A stretch of 64,000 nt of DNA from Psychrobacillus sp042945595 (GTDB lineage: Bacteria; Bacillota; Bacilli; Bacillales_A; Planococcaceae): the NCBI RefSeq assembly GCF_042945595.1, contig NZ_CP168493.1, forward strand, positions 1,550,001 through 1,614,000, in the 5' to 3' direction. Positions 8,935-17,989 of this stretch are shown here, in pieces. The notes below the pieces were generated by a model that saw nothing but the letters and a program-made list of their open reading frames with translations, made no database searches and was not told the origin of the DNA. The translations under genes and the position numbers were made by a program. Positions within the stretch are counted from its first letter, which is position 1. Every line of letters begins with the position of its first letter.

Positions 8935-10034
8935 TGAAACAAACAGTTTTCATCATTGGACTCGGACTAATAGGAGGTTCTTTAGCGCTTGGATTAAAGC
9001 GCAATAAAGACATTTCTATTATCGGTTACGATGCACAAAGTCATACGCTTCAAATGGCCAAAAAAATTGGTGTAATTGATGAAATGGCTTTTCATATGAA
9101 AGAAGGATCTCCACTTGCAGATGTTATTATCTTTGCTACTCCTGTAAATGAAACAATTCGATTAATGCATGAAATGTCTAATTGGAAACTTAAGAAACAA
9201 GTAATCGTAACAGATACAGGAAGTACAAAAAAAGAAATAATGAAAGCTGCTCTTAGATTAAAAGAAGAGGGCATTACATTTATCGGAGGGCATCCGATGG
9301 CTGGCTCCCATAAAAGTGGTGTAGAGGCTGCGCGTGCACATCTATTTGAAAATGCCTTTTATATGCTTACTCCATTTGAAAATGAAAATAAAAAAGAAGT
9401 AAAAATACTTTCTGATATATTACAAGTTACAAAAGCAAAAGTTGTTCAAGTGAATGCAGTAGAACATGATCATATGACAGCAGTTGTTAGCCATTTTCCT
9501 CATTTGGTTGCCGCCTCACTTGTGCACCAACTTGCTGGAGAAAATGAACAATTTCCTTTTACGAAGCAACTTGCTGCTGGTGGGTTTCGTGATTTAACAA
9601 GGATTGCTTCAGCAAATCCAATTATGTGGCGAGATATTACAATACAAAACCGAAACGAGTTAAGTAATCAATTACAAATGTGGACAGAAGAAATGAACAA
9701 GCTCCAAAACCTTTTACTCCATGCAGAAGCGGAAGAAATAGAATTTTATTTTTCAAAAGCTAAACAAGTTCGTGATGAGCTCCCGATTACAACGCAAGGT
9801 GCTATGTTCTCTGTATTTGATTTATATGTCGATGTACCGGATTATCCAGGGGTAATTTCTGAAATTACTGGCTATTTAGCTAAAGACAATATAAGCATTA
9901 CAAACTTACGAATTGTGGAAACTCGTGAAGATATTTTTGGGATATTAGTAGTTAGTTTTCAAACAATGGATGATCGTGCTAAAGCTGTTAAATGTATTGC
10001 TAATAATACAACTTTTGAAACATATATTTCTTAA
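8934..10034 (+). CDS. tyrA: Prephenate dehydrogenase with ACT domain
   Basis: 366 residues. It oxidises and decarboxylates prephenate to 4-hydroxyphenylpyruvate for tyrosine. The NAD site IIGLGLIGGSLALGLK is at residues 6-21, the catalytic segment HPMAGSHKSGV is intact, and a C-terminal ACT domain (from about residue 294, FDLYVDVPDYPGVISEI) should bind an amino acid for feedback control. The ATG overlaps the hisC stop by one base, indicating translational coupling. Confidence 0.96.
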   Translation: MKQTVFIIGLGLIGGSLALGLKRNKDISIIGYDAQSHTLQMAKKIGVIDEMAFHMKEGSPLADVIIFATPVNETIRLMHEMSNWKLKKQVIVTDTGSTKKEIMKAALRLKEEGITFIGGHPMAGSHKSGVEAARAHLFENAFYMLTPFENENKKEVKILSDILQVTKAKVVQVNAVEHDHMTAVVSHFPHLVAASLVHQLAGENEQFPFTKQLAAGGFRDLTRIASANPIMWRDITIQNRNELSNQLQMWTEEMNKLQNLLLHAEAEEIEFYFSKAKQVRDELPITTQGAMFSVFDLYVDVPDYPGVISEITGYLAKDNISITNLRIVETREDIFGILVVSFQTMDDRAKAVKCIANNTTFETYIS

Positions 10035-10049
10035 GGGAGGAGAATTACT

Positions 10050-11336
10050 ATGAGTAAAGAATTAGATTATGCACAGCCCTCCTTGCAAGGAACATTACGA
10101 ATACCTGGGGATAAATCCATTTCTCACCGTTCTATCATGTTTGGAGCCATAGCAAAAGGGACAACTACGGTAGAAGGGTTCTTGCAAAGCGACGACTGTT
10201 TAGCAACAATCGATTGCTTCACTAAGCTAGGTGTGAAAATTTTGGTAGAAGCTGAAGCTGTTCAAATTATAAGCAATGGAATAGATGCTTGGAATGAGCC
10301 GAGTGAAATATTATATACAGGTAACTCAGGTACAACGACTAGACTTTTGCTTGGTATTTTAGCAGGTTCAAACGTTTCGACTATTTTAATTGGAGATGAA
10401 TCCATTCAAAAACGTCCAATGAAACGAGTTACTGCTCCGCTCAAGCAAATGGGAGCACATTTTATCGGTAGAGACGACGCACAATATACTCCAATCGCAG
10501 TGGATGGTAAAAAGCTTCAAGCCATTCGGTATAAAATGCCTGTTGCAAGTGCACAAGTGAAATCTGCGATATTATTCGCGGGTTTACATGCTGAAGGAGA
10601 GACAGTGGTAACTGAAATGGAAACTTCCCGTGATCATACAGAAAGAATGCTTCGTCATTTCGGAGCGAACATAGAAGTAGAGGGTAAAAAAATTCGTTTA
10701 CAAGGACTGCAAGAACTTAGAGGTACTCATGTTGTGGTACCAGGAGATATTTCATCTGCTGCGTTCTTTTTAGTTGCTGGTGCAATAGTACCTAATAGTA
10801 AGTTAGTACTTCAAAACGTTGGATTAAACCCTACTAGAACAGGAATTATGGACGTTCTTCAGGAAATGGGTGCAAATGTATCCATTCAACACTTAAATAA
10901 TGTGAGCCATGAAGAAATAGGGAATATTACGATTAGTACATCTGAACTAATAGGAACAAAAATCGGTGGGGAACTAATCCCACGATTAATTGATGAAATT
11001 CCAATTATTGCATTACTCGCAACGCAAGCAAGAGGTAGAACAGTAATTAAAGATGCGGTAGAGCTGAAAGTAAAAGAAACCAATCGTATTGATGCGGTTG
11101 TAACCGAGTTAAAGAAACTTGGAGCTAATATTACTGCAACGGATGATGGAATGATTATTGAAGGACCAACAGCCCTTCATGGTGGCGATTTGCTTACATA
11201 TGGAGATCACCGGATTGGTATGATGGCTGCAATTGCATCTCTTCTCACATCCAGTGTAGTAACAATAGACAATGAGATGTGCGTTGGTGTTTCTTATCCA
11301 AACTTTTTTGAACAACTTTCAAGTGTGATAAAATAG
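10050..11336 (+). CDS. aroA: 3-phosphoshikimate 1-carboxyvinyltransferase (EPSP synthase)
   Basis: 428 residues; called AroE in B. subtilis. It joins phosphoenolpyruvate to shikimate-3-phosphate, the step before AroC. The N-terminal motif GDKSISHRSIMFGAIAKG and the PEP-site segment GNSGTTTRLLLGILAG are present, with RPMKRVTAPLKQMGA and, near the end, GDHRIGMMAAIA. The strong site aagggaggag precedes the ATG. It is the last gene of the aromatic operon and is followed by a terminator. Confidence 0.97.
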   Translation: MSKELDYAQPSLQGTLRIPGDKSISHRSIMFGAIAKGTTTVEGFLQSDDCLATIDCFTKLGVKILVEAEAVQIISNGIDAWNEPSEILYTGNSGTTTRLLLGILAGSNVSTILIGDESIQKRPMKRVTAPLKQMGAHFIGRDDAQYTPIAVDGKKLQAIRYKMPVASAQVKSAILFAGLHAEGETVVTEMETSRDHTERMLRHFGANIEVEGKKIRLQGLQELRGTHVVVPGDISSAAFFLVAGAIVPNSKLVLQNVGLNPTRTGIMDVLQEMGANVSIQHLNNVSHEEIGNITISTSELIGTKIGGELIPRLIDEIPIIALLATQARGRTVIKDAVELKVKETNRIDAVVTELKKLGANITATDDGMIIEGPTALHGGDLLTYGDHRIGMMAAIASLLTSSVVTIDNEMCVGVSYPNFFEQLSSVIK

Positions 11337-11337
11337 T

Positions 11338-11366
11338 GAACTCTCCTTAATCGGAGGGTTTTTTTC
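11338..11366 (+). terminator. Intrinsic terminator after aroA
   Basis: Stem aactctcc / ggagggtt (one T-G pair) with loop ttaatc is followed by seven T residues, directly after the aroA stop. Confidence 0.8.
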
Positions 11367-11426
11367 TTGTATGACGTTTAACTGTCCTGTACGATGAAAA
11401 GGACACTAGAAGGATAGGTGAATTGA

Positions 11427-12668
11427 TTGGAAAAATTAGAGCCATTTATTGAAGCGATAGAACAAGGAAATATGGAAAAGCTAAATGACATGATCGATTC
11501 TTTTTTAATAGAACCGGATTCCGAAACACAATATGAGTTGGCTGATGTATTGACCCAATATGGATATACGGAAGAAGCGATAAAAGTTTTAGCTCATCTT
11601 CAATTTTTATTTCCCGAGGAAAGTCAATTAAAAATTGATCAAGCTCAGCTGTTTTTAGAAATGGATAAGGAAGATGAAGCGTTAAATCTCTTAACAAGTG
11701 TAGAAAAATCGAGTGAAGTATATCCACAAGCGCTTCTAACTTTAGCTGATTATTATCAAATGATTGGTCTGTATGAAGTAGCTGAACAAAAAATAGATGA
11801 AGCGATTGCAATTATGCCAAACGAATCGTTATTACTTTATGCAAAAGGAGAAATATTATTTGAAACTGGTAGATATTTAGAGGCTGCTAGAGTTTTAGAG
11901 AATCTTTTGCCATTACAAGATTCCATTCAAGGAGTCGATTTACCTTTGAAGCTTGCTGAAATTTATAGTGCCGGAGCAGCTTATGAAGAAGCGATTCCAT
12001 ACTATGCAGAAGCTTTGAAAAAAGAAGTATCACCTGATGTTTTATTTCATGCAGCATATGCATCATTTCAAGTGCAGCATTATGATACAGCAGTAAATCA
12101 ATTAGAAAATTTACTAGAAATAGATCCGGACTATTTTTCAGGCTATATGTTGTTAGCTGAAACATATTCTATGCTGGAGAAAAACGCAGAAGCATTGAAA
12201 GCAATAACAAATGGAATTGCTCGTGATGAATTTGAAAAAGAATATTATTTATTTGCAGGTAAAATTTCGTTAAAAATGGGTAAAGTGAAAGAAGCAGAGT
12301 CATTTTTACAAGAAGCAATTGCGCTAGATCCAGAATATATGGATGCGATTTTCATTCTTTCTTCTTTATTTTCTAAGGAAGAAAAAGATGAAGAGCTGAT
12401 TGAACTATATGAAACGTTGAAAAATGAACATTTTGAATGGTCGTCCATGTATCCATTTTTAGCGGATGCTTTTAATCGATTAGAAATTTACGAAAAAGCA
12501 TACGAATTTTATAAGTTAGCATATACTGAACTTAAGGACGATGCACAATTTTTGGGTAAATATGTATACTTTCTGCTTGAAGAAGGAAAAAGAGAAGAAG
12601 CTTTAGAAGTAATAGGTCTATTACAGGAATTAGAGCCGGAAAATAGTACATGGTTTGAAATGACCTAA
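11427..12668 (+). CDS. ypiA: TPR repeat protein, YpiA family
   Basis: 413 residues built almost entirely of tetratricopeptide-like helical pairs (for example EEAIKVLAHLQFLFPEE, EEAIPYYAEAL, EAESFLQEAIALDPEYM), with no catalytic motif, signal peptide or membrane segment. Such proteins act as scaffolds. Position before ypiB and ypiF matches B. subtilis YpiA. I take the TTG at 11427 as start: ggataggtg lies 6 bases before it and the N terminus EKLEPFIEAIEQGNMEKL resembles the family. The protein is very acidic. Its exact role is not known to me. Confidence 0.82.
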   Translation: MEKLEPFIEAIEQGNMEKLNDMIDSFLIEPDSETQYELADVLTQYGYTEEAIKVLAHLQFLFPEESQLKIDQAQLFLEMDKEDEALNLLTSVEKSSEVYPQALLTLADYYQMIGLYEVAEQKIDEAIAIMPNESLLLYAKGEILFETGRYLEAARVLENLLPLQDSIQGVDLPLKLAEIYSAGAAYEEAIPYYAEALKKEVSPDVLFHAAYASFQVQHYDTAVNQLENLLEIDPDYFSGYMLLAETYSMLEKNAEALKAITNGIARDEFEKEYYLFAGKISLKMGKVKEAESFLQEAIALDPEYMDAIFILSSLFSKEEKDEELIELYETLKNEHFEWSSMYPFLADAFNRLEIYEKAYEFYKLAYTELKDDAQFLGKYVYFLLEEGKREEALEVIGLLQELEPENSTWFEMT

Positions 12669-12804
12669 TTTATTAGTAGATTGCTGAATTAGGTTAAGCC
12701 TCGGGCATTTTGTAAAGGAATTTATCGAGCTTGCTCAATGCAAAATCTGGACGCAAATAGGCTAAGGCGAATTTGATTGGACAAAAAAAGGAAGGAGAGG
12801 TTAC

Positions 12805-13356
12805 GTGACTGCTTCTGTTTCAGTTGGCGAAAAGAAAGAATTTGTCCGTTGGTTTTTGAAAAAATATCAAATGAAAAGAAGAGAATGCGTCTGGATATTG
12901 AATTACTTAATTAGTCATGAAACATTATTAAATAATGTGCATTTCGTGGAGGAAGCTCATTATTGTCCCCGAGCAATGGTTATGTCCGTTACAACTTCTT
13001 CGGGTATACCTTTTCGATTTTATAAAGGAAGCATTATGACAGCGGACGCGGAAAAATCATTTCATGATTTGAGGCTGCATCCTGAGGAAGAAATGTACAT
13101 CCAGTTAAACTTTCAAACAGTTCCACCAAGCCCAGAATACTTAGCTGTATTAGAAGAAAACCCTTATATGCCGAAGTATTTGCATATAAGTGAAAAAGAT
13201 AAGCTTATTGTAGAAGATGTAATGTCGGAGAGTTTACACTTTTTTCAAGTTGAACAGTTGCAAAAGCAAATAGATCAAGCAATTGATCAAAATAATAAAG
13301 AAAAATTTCTTGAACTTTCTGCATTGTGGAAAGAGCTAGTAGCTAAAGATATTTAG
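12805..13356 (+). CDS. ypiB: UPF0302/IDEAL-domain protein YpiB (ReoY-like)
   Basis: 183 residues. The N-terminal part (EFVRWFLKKYQMKRRECVWIL, then EEAHYCPRAMVMS) is the UPF0302 domain. The C-terminal KQIDQAIDQNNKEKFLELS is an IDEAL-type motif. The Listeria homologue ReoY works with the ClpCP protease in turnover of the cell-wall enzyme MurA; the same role here is inference from homology. GTG start with gaaggagagg upstream. The 136 bases between ypiA and ypiB hold no gene I can see. ypiF follows after 11 bases. Confidence 0.87.
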   Translation: MTASVSVGEKKEFVRWFLKKYQMKRRECVWILNYLISHETLLNNVHFVEEAHYCPRAMVMSVTTSSGIPFRFYKGSIMTADAEKSFHDLRLHPEEEMYIQLNFQTVPPSPEYLAVLEENPYMPKYLHISEKDKLIVEDVMSESLHFFQVEQLQKQIDQAIDQNNKEKFLELSALWKELVAKDI

Positions 13357-13367
13357 GAGAGATAATC

Positions 13368-13814
13368 ATGCATTGGAACGGAAAAGATAGTGCTGTATTT
13401 CAAGCACAAAAAGAATATATTGATACTGCAATAATTCCCTTAACATTAATCGATGGGTCTGACAGTGGATTCCAATTTGCGGCCTCTGCTGCAGACTTCG
13501 TTTTATCATTAGGAAATATTATTGAAAATCAATTTAAAGGAAGGATCGTCTTATTTCCTTCCTTCTCTTATACTAGAAATCAGGACAAGCATTTATTGTT
13601 AGAAAATTGGTTGGAAGAATTGAAAAAAGCGCAATTCAAACATATATTTTTCCTTACTTCTGATCGTGATTGGATTACAATGGAAGAAGAGCAAAATGTT
13701 TTTTGGATACCTTCTATACCGCTAGAATCAATGGATCAAAAAATGAAAAATTCTGTTTTAGAAGATCAACTACGTCAACTTATACCCACTTTTGCTAAAA
13801 AATGGGCAAATTAA
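13368..13814 (+). CDS. ypiF: YpiF family protein (DUF2487), function unknown
   Basis: 148 residues, the same length as B. subtilis YpiF and in the same place between ypiB and qcrA. It is soluble, with no signal peptide or membrane segment. Typical segments are MHWNGKDSAVFQAQKEYIDTAIIPL near the start and the tryptophan-rich DRDWITMEEEQNVFWIP. No catalytic residues are recognised. It probably shares a transcript with ypiB (11 bases between them) and is separated from qcrA by a promoter region. Confidence 0.82.
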   Translation: MHWNGKDSAVFQAQKEYIDTAIIPLTLIDGSDSGFQFAASAADFVLSLGNIIENQFKGRIVLFPSFSYTRNQDKHLLLENWLEELKKAQFKHIFFLTSDRDWITMEEEQNVFWIPSIPLESMDQKMKNSVLEDQLRQLIPTFAKKWAN

Positions 13815-13869
13815 TGACGATATCTTTCATTAATTGTTCACAAAGTTCATAATTCATTTCTCTGAAATA

Positions 13870-13898
13870 TTGACCTTCCTTTTTTATTGATATATCAT
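13870..13898 (+). promoter_or_regulatory. Sigma-A promoter of the qcrABC operon
   Basis: TTGACC (13870-13875) and TATCAT (13893-13898) are spaced by exactly 17 bases, and the qcrA start is 75 bases further on. Just upstream, 13831-13848 contains ttgttcacaaagttcata, whose reverse strand resembles TTGTGAA-type sites used by respiratory regulators such as ResD. That second point is a weak inference. Confidence 0.65.
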
Positions 13899-13972
13899 GT
13901 ATATGTCCTAGTATTATTAATTTAAGCAAGTATGTCCATTGGACTGACCTTTAAGTTAGAGGGGGGAAAAGG

Positions 13973-14476
13973 ATGAGTAACAATAAGGTTTCAAGACGTC
14001 AGTTTCTAAGTTATACATTAACAGGTGTTGGTGGATTTATGGCAGCTGGAATGCTAATGCCAATGGCACGTTTTGCAATTGATCCGGTTTTGCAAAAAAA
14101 AGCTGGTGGAAACTTCGTTCAAACTGATAAAAAGGTTGCAGAAATTACGGATGTTCCTGTACGCGTGGATTTCACTTTTGAACAAGTGGATGCATGGTAC
14201 AAGTCTGATGTAACTAATACTGCATGGGTTTACAAAGAAGGAGATCAAATTATCGCTCTTTCTCCAGTATGTAAGCATTTAGGTTGTACAGTGAACTGGG
14301 AAGGTGACCCAGCACACAAAAATCAATTCTACTGTCCATGTCATGGTGGTCGCTATGAGAAAAATGGAAAGAACGTTCCAAAAACACCACCTCTTGGTCC
14401 GTTGGATCAATATGAAGTTCGTGAAAAAGACGGTTTCATAGAAATTGGAAAAGCAATACCTAACACATTAGTTTAA
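13973..14476 (+). CDS. qcrA: Menaquinol:cytochrome c reductase, Rieske iron-sulfur subunit
   Basis: 167 residues. A twin-arginine-like SRRQFLSYTLTG motif and one hydrophobic N-terminal segment (about 12-32) anchor it in the membrane. The 2Fe-2S ligands are C100 and H102 (CKHLGC) and C121 and H124 (CPCH); C105 and C123 can form the stabilising disulfide. It passes electrons from menaquinol in QcrB to the cytochrome in QcrC. A strong ribosome site (gaggggggaaaagg) precedes the ATG. First gene of qcrABC. Confidence 0.97.
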   Translation: MSNNKVSRRQFLSYTLTGVGGFMAAGMLMPMARFAIDPVLQKKAGGNFVQTDKKVAEITDVPVRVDFTFEQVDAWYKSDVTNTAWVYKEGDQIIALSPVCKHLGCTVNWEGDPAHKNQFYCPCHGGRYEKNGKNVPKTPPLGPLDQYEVREKDGFIEIGKAIPNTLV

Positions 14477-14496
14477 AGTAAGGGGGTACGACATCA

Positions 14497-15171
14497 GTGC
14501 TGAATAAAATCTATGATTGGGTGGATGAACGGTTAGATATTACACCAATATGGCGTGATATCGCAGACCACGAAGTACCAGAACACGTAAACCCTGCACA
14601 TCATTTCTCTGCATTTGTCTATTGTTTTGGAGGGTTAACATTCTTTATTACGGTTATTCAAATTTTATCGGGTATGTTTTTAACGATGTACTACGTACCG
14701 GATATTGTAAATGCATGGGAATCTGTTTACTATCTTCAAAACGAAGTAGCATTCGGTGAAATCGTGCGAGGGATGCATCACTGGGGAGCATCGCTTGTAA
14801 TTGTTATGATGTTCTTACATACATTACGTGTATTCTTTACTGGTTCTTATAAAAAGCCTCGTGAACTAAACTGGATGGTCGGAGTGTTAATCTTCGCTGT
14901 TATGTTAGGTTTAGGTTTTACAGGTTACTTACTGCCTTGGGACATGAAAGCATTGTTCGCAACTAAAGTAGGTATTCAAATTGCAGCATCTGTTCCACTA
15001 ATTGGTGGAGCTATTAAAACATTATTAGCCGGTGATGAACATATTATCGGTGCACAAACATTAACAAGATTCTTTGCGATTCATGTGTTCTTCTTACCAG
15101 CTGCGTTATTTGCTTTACTTGCAGCTCACTTTATCATGATTCGTCGTCAAGGTATTTCTGGACCACTATAA
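14497..15171 (+). CDS. qcrB: Menaquinol:cytochrome c reductase, cytochrome b subunit
   Basis: 224 residues with four transmembrane helices, like cytochrome b6. Haem-ligating histidines are in RGMHHWGAS and FLHTLR (helix B) and FFAIHVFF and LAAHFIMIRRQG (helix D). The cysteine in VYCFGG matches the residue that binds a haem covalently in Bacillus cytochrome b6. GTG start after aagggggtac. It lies 20 bases after qcrA and 41 bases before qcrC. Confidence 0.97.
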   Translation: MLNKIYDWVDERLDITPIWRDIADHEVPEHVNPAHHFSAFVYCFGGLTFFITVIQILSGMFLTMYYVPDIVNAWESVYYLQNEVAFGEIVRGMHHWGASLVIVMMFLHTLRVFFTGSYKKPRELNWMVGVLIFAVMLGLGFTGYLLPWDMKALFATKVGIQIAASVPLIGGAIKTLLAGDEHIIGAQTLTRFFAIHVFFLPAALFALLAAHFIMIRRQGISGPL

Positions 15172-15212
15172 TGGGTAAGTGGAACAGATAATTCTTAAAA
15201 GGAGGGGACATT

Positions 15213-16001
15213 ATGCATCGCGGAAAAGGTATGAAGTTTGTTGGGGATTCTCGTGTAACAGATCCAGCTAGCAGACCTAAAAAAATGCCGAAAGACTATT
15301 CTGAGTATCCGGGTAAAACAGAAGCTTTCTGGCCTGACTTTTTGTTAAAAGAATGGTTAGTCGGTGCGGTTTTCTTAGTTGGTTATTTAGTGTTAACAGT
15401 TGCTCATCCGTCGCCACTTGAGCGTCCGGCTGATCCAGCTGACACAGCTTATATTCCATTGCCAGACTGGTATTTCTTATTTCTATACCAATTATTAAAA
15501 TACGAATTTGCTTCTGGACCATATAATGTGATTGGAGCAATTGTCATTCCAGGTTTAGCATTTGGAGCGCTATTATTAGTACCATTTTTAGATACAAGTA
15601 AGGAAAGAAGTCCGTGGAAACGTCCGTTACCAACTGGATTTATGCTTCTTGCTCTTGCTGCTATGATTTTTTTAACTTGGGAATCAGTAGCAAACCATGA
15701 CTGGGTAGCTGCTAAAGCTCAAGGGGAAATTAAAGCACCAGTTGCTAAAGTAGAATTTGATGAAAATTCTGAAGGTTATCAAATTTATTCGCAAAATTCA
15801 TGTATCAGTTGTCATGGTAACGCTTTTGAGGGTGGTATAGGTAAGCCGTTGATCGGTTTGAAATATACAGCTGATGAGATCGTTACGATCGCTCATGAAG
15901 GTTTACCAGGTGGTATGCCAGGTGGTACTTTCAAAGGTACAGATGAAGAGCTTCACAAACTTGCAGAATTTATAACAACTCTACAACCAGTGGGCAAATA
16001 A
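15213..16001 (+). CDS. qcrC: Menaquinol:cytochrome c reductase, cytochrome b/c fusion subunit
   Basis: 262 residues. The first half, with three hydrophobic segments and PLPDWYFLFLYQLLKYEF, corresponds to subunit IV of b6f complexes. The C-terminal part (from about residue 185) is a cytochrome c domain with CISCH (197-201) and a methionine-rich GGMPGGTF that supplies the axial ligand. This fused arrangement is typical of Bacillales. An aaaaggaggggac site precedes the ATG. Confidence 0.97.
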   Translation: MHRGKGMKFVGDSRVTDPASRPKKMPKDYSEYPGKTEAFWPDFLLKEWLVGAVFLVGYLVLTVAHPSPLERPADPADTAYIPLPDWYFLFLYQLLKYEFASGPYNVIGAIVIPGLAFGALLLVPFLDTSKERSPWKRPLPTGFMLLALAAMIFLTWESVANHDWVAAKAQGEIKAPVAKVEFDENSEGYQIYSQNSCISCHGNAFEGGIGKPLIGLKYTADEIVTIAHEGLPGGMPGGTFKGTDEELHKLAEFITTLQPVGK

Positions 16002-16018
16002 TAAAGCGGAAGCTAGAT

Positions 16019-16051
16019 AAAAAAGAGTCAGGAAACTGACTCTTTTTTTTT
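16019..16051 (+). terminator. Intrinsic terminator after qcrC
   Basis: Perfect inverted repeat aagagtcag / ctgactctt with loop gaaa, followed by a run of T residues. Confidence 0.9.
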
Positions 16052-16077
16052 ACCTATATATAATTAGGGGTGTTTTC

Positions 16078-16674
16078 ATGAAAGATCTGACGATGTTTTT
16101 GAAGGTAATACTCTACAATAAATCATTTATGTGGCTATTGTTTTTTGTCAACCTTTTAGGAACGATATATGGTTACTATTGGTATGGCTCTCAACTCGCT
16201 ATTACAAAACCTATATTTTATATATTTGTACCAGACAGTCCAACTGCAAGTTTATTTTTTACTATCGCATTATTGGGATGGTTGTTAAGAAAGAACTGGA
16301 AGTTGGTGGAGGTTCTTGCTTTAATTACGCTTGTGAAATATGGCTTGTGGGCTGTTGTTATGAATATTTGGACGTATATAGAAACAGGATCCATTGGTTG
16401 GATGGGATGGATGTTAGTCATTTCTCACTTTGGAATGGCACTTCAAGGTATCTTATATATGCCATTCTACAAATTCAAATGGGTACATATATTGATTGCC
16501 TCTATTTGGACAGTTCATAATGATATAATTGATTATGTGTTTGATCAAATGCCTATTTACAGAAGCTTAAATGTTTATGCTAATCAGATTGGTTATTTTA
16601 CATTTTGGTTGTCAATTGCATGTATTCTAATCGCTATTTATAATTATCAAAAAAGGTCAAAGCTAATTAGTTGA
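16078..16674 (+). CDS. ypjA: YpjA family membrane protein (DUF1405)
   Basis: 198 residues with five or six hydrophobic segments (for example FMWLLFFVNLLGTIYGYYW near the N terminus and FTFWLSIACILIAIYNY at the end). The position directly after qcrC matches B. subtilis ypjA. Function unknown; an association with the neighbouring respiratory complex is only a guess from context. The start follows tagggg. No cysteine or histidine cluster suggests a cofactor. Confidence 0.83.
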   Translation: MKDLTMFLKVILYNKSFMWLLFFVNLLGTIYGYYWYGSQLAITKPIFYIFVPDSPTASLFFTIALLGWLLRKNWKLVEVLALITLVKYGLWAVVMNIWTYIETGSIGWMGWMLVISHFGMALQGILYMPFYKFKWVHILIASIWTVHNDIIDYVFDQMPIYRSLNVYANQIGYFTFWLSIACILIAIYNYQKRSKLIS

Positions 16675-16726
16675 TGAATCCTAAATTTCGATTTAATATA
16701 ATAGTATAGAGTGAGAGGGGGAAGTT

Positions 16727-17410
16727 TTGTTGGGTTCTTATATAGTGTATTTTGCGATAATCTTATTCTTGCCTTTATATGCTCAAATGAAAGTGAAAAG
16801 TACGTATAATAAATATTCAAAAGTTCGCTCGACTTCCGGAATGAGTGGCGCACAAGTAGCCAGAACTATTTTAGATGCGAATGGATTACATGATGTAAAA
16901 GTGATTGAAAGTAGAGGCTTTTTAAGCGATCACTACAACCCAATGACAAAGGTCGTTGCTTTATCTTCCCATAATTATAATGAGGCATCTGTTGCTGGTG
17001 CAGCAATTGCAGCCCATGAAGTTGGACATGCAATCCAACATAAAGAAGCTTATTCGTTTTTAACATTAAGACATAAGTTAGTACCCATAGCAAATATTTC
17101 TTCCAACGCATCTTGGATTTTTGTAATGATAGGAATCTTTGCAAGCATAACTAATATGCTGCTTTTAGGTATTGTTTTACTTGCAGTTGGGGTGGTATTT
17201 CAATTTGTTACACTTCCAGTGGAATTCAATGCTTCTAGCCGTGCAATGGACCAAATGGTATCTTTAGGTATTATTCGTAACGAGGAAGAACGTCATGCGA
17301 AAAAAGTGTTAAGCGCTGCAGCTTTAACTTATGTTGCCGCTACAGCAGTTGCCGTTCTTGAATTATTACGTTTAATATTAATTTTTACAGGTATGAATAG
17401 AAATGATTAA
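16727..17410 (+). CDS. YugP-type membrane zinc metallopeptidase
   Basis: 227 residues. An N-terminal membrane segment (YIVYFAIILFLPLYAQMKV) is followed by a protease domain with the zinc-binding HEVGHAIQH motif and more hydrophobic helices in the C-terminal half. The family (YugP, COG2738) is predicted to act on membrane substrates; the target is unknown. The start is TTG 16727 or the next TTG at 16730; a gagaggggg ribosome site ends at 16721. In B. subtilis this slot between ypjA and ypjC holds ypjB, which I do not find here. Confidence 0.85.
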   Translation: MLGSYIVYFAIILFLPLYAQMKVKSTYNKYSKVRSTSGMSGAQVARTILDANGLHDVKVIESRGFLSDHYNPMTKVVALSSHNYNEASVAGAAIAAHEVGHAIQHKEAYSFLTLRHKLVPIANISSNASWIFVMIGIFASITNMLLLGIVLLAVGVVFQFVTLPVEFNASSRAMDQMVSLGIIRNEEERHAKKVLSAAALTYVAATAVAVLELLRLILIFTGMNRND

Positions 17411-17421
17411 ATAAAAATTAA

Positions 17422-17466
17422 AAAAGGATTGTCCTTTGTCAGAAAAGACTAAGGACGATCCTTTTT
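17422..17466 (+). terminator. Intrinsic terminator after the YugP-type gene
   Basis: Arms of 19 bases (aaaaggattgtcctttgtc / gactaaggacgatcctttt) pair with two imperfect positions around loop agaaaa; the right arm ends in a T run. Confidence 0.8.
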
Positions 17467-17989
17467 ATAGTTGTACCTATAGCTAGGTGCCCTTTTCCTT
17501 TTAAAGGACATTGAGAAACTCTAAATTGACATTGAGTAACTCTTTACTGAGTCGTTAACTTCATCTTATGGATTATCACAGCGGCGTAAGACTCTTGTGG
17601 GAATAGCGGGAAAGACGAGATCTTTTATTAATTTTAATTTAAATCTATTTCATAATTCAAATTTAGAGCATAAAACATGAACAACATATAAGTGAAATGT
17701 GAGATTACGTATAATATTTTCTTTATAAATCAGCGTGATTTCCACTATATGCGGACGTTTTCTTGGGGGAAGCATCAAGCCGCTTCCTTCGCTACGCTCC
17801 TATGGGTATATTGCTAATTCACACGCTCATATCGCAAACTCAAGACGATATTCATTAAGGGAGAATTCATAACGCAAATTCAACCGGTCATATCGAAAAC
17901 TTAAGTTGATTTTCCTTTTCGGGAGGAAAAATAATAGTGCAATAAGATAGACGATATGCTTCGTAGGAATAATGAACTAGTACTTTCCA
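17467..17989. other. Gene-free stretch with decayed repeats
   Basis: I find no gene here. 17507-17522 and 17528-17543 are near-identical 16-mers (gacattgagaaactct / gacattgagtaactct) 21 bases apart. 17580-17620 ('cagcggcgtaagactcttgtg') and 17740-17812 resemble worn copies of GC-rich repeats common in Bacillales. 17827-17908 has three copies of a 'tcatatcgcaaactcaa'-like motif at spacings of 40 and 21 bases. Confidence 0.5.
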
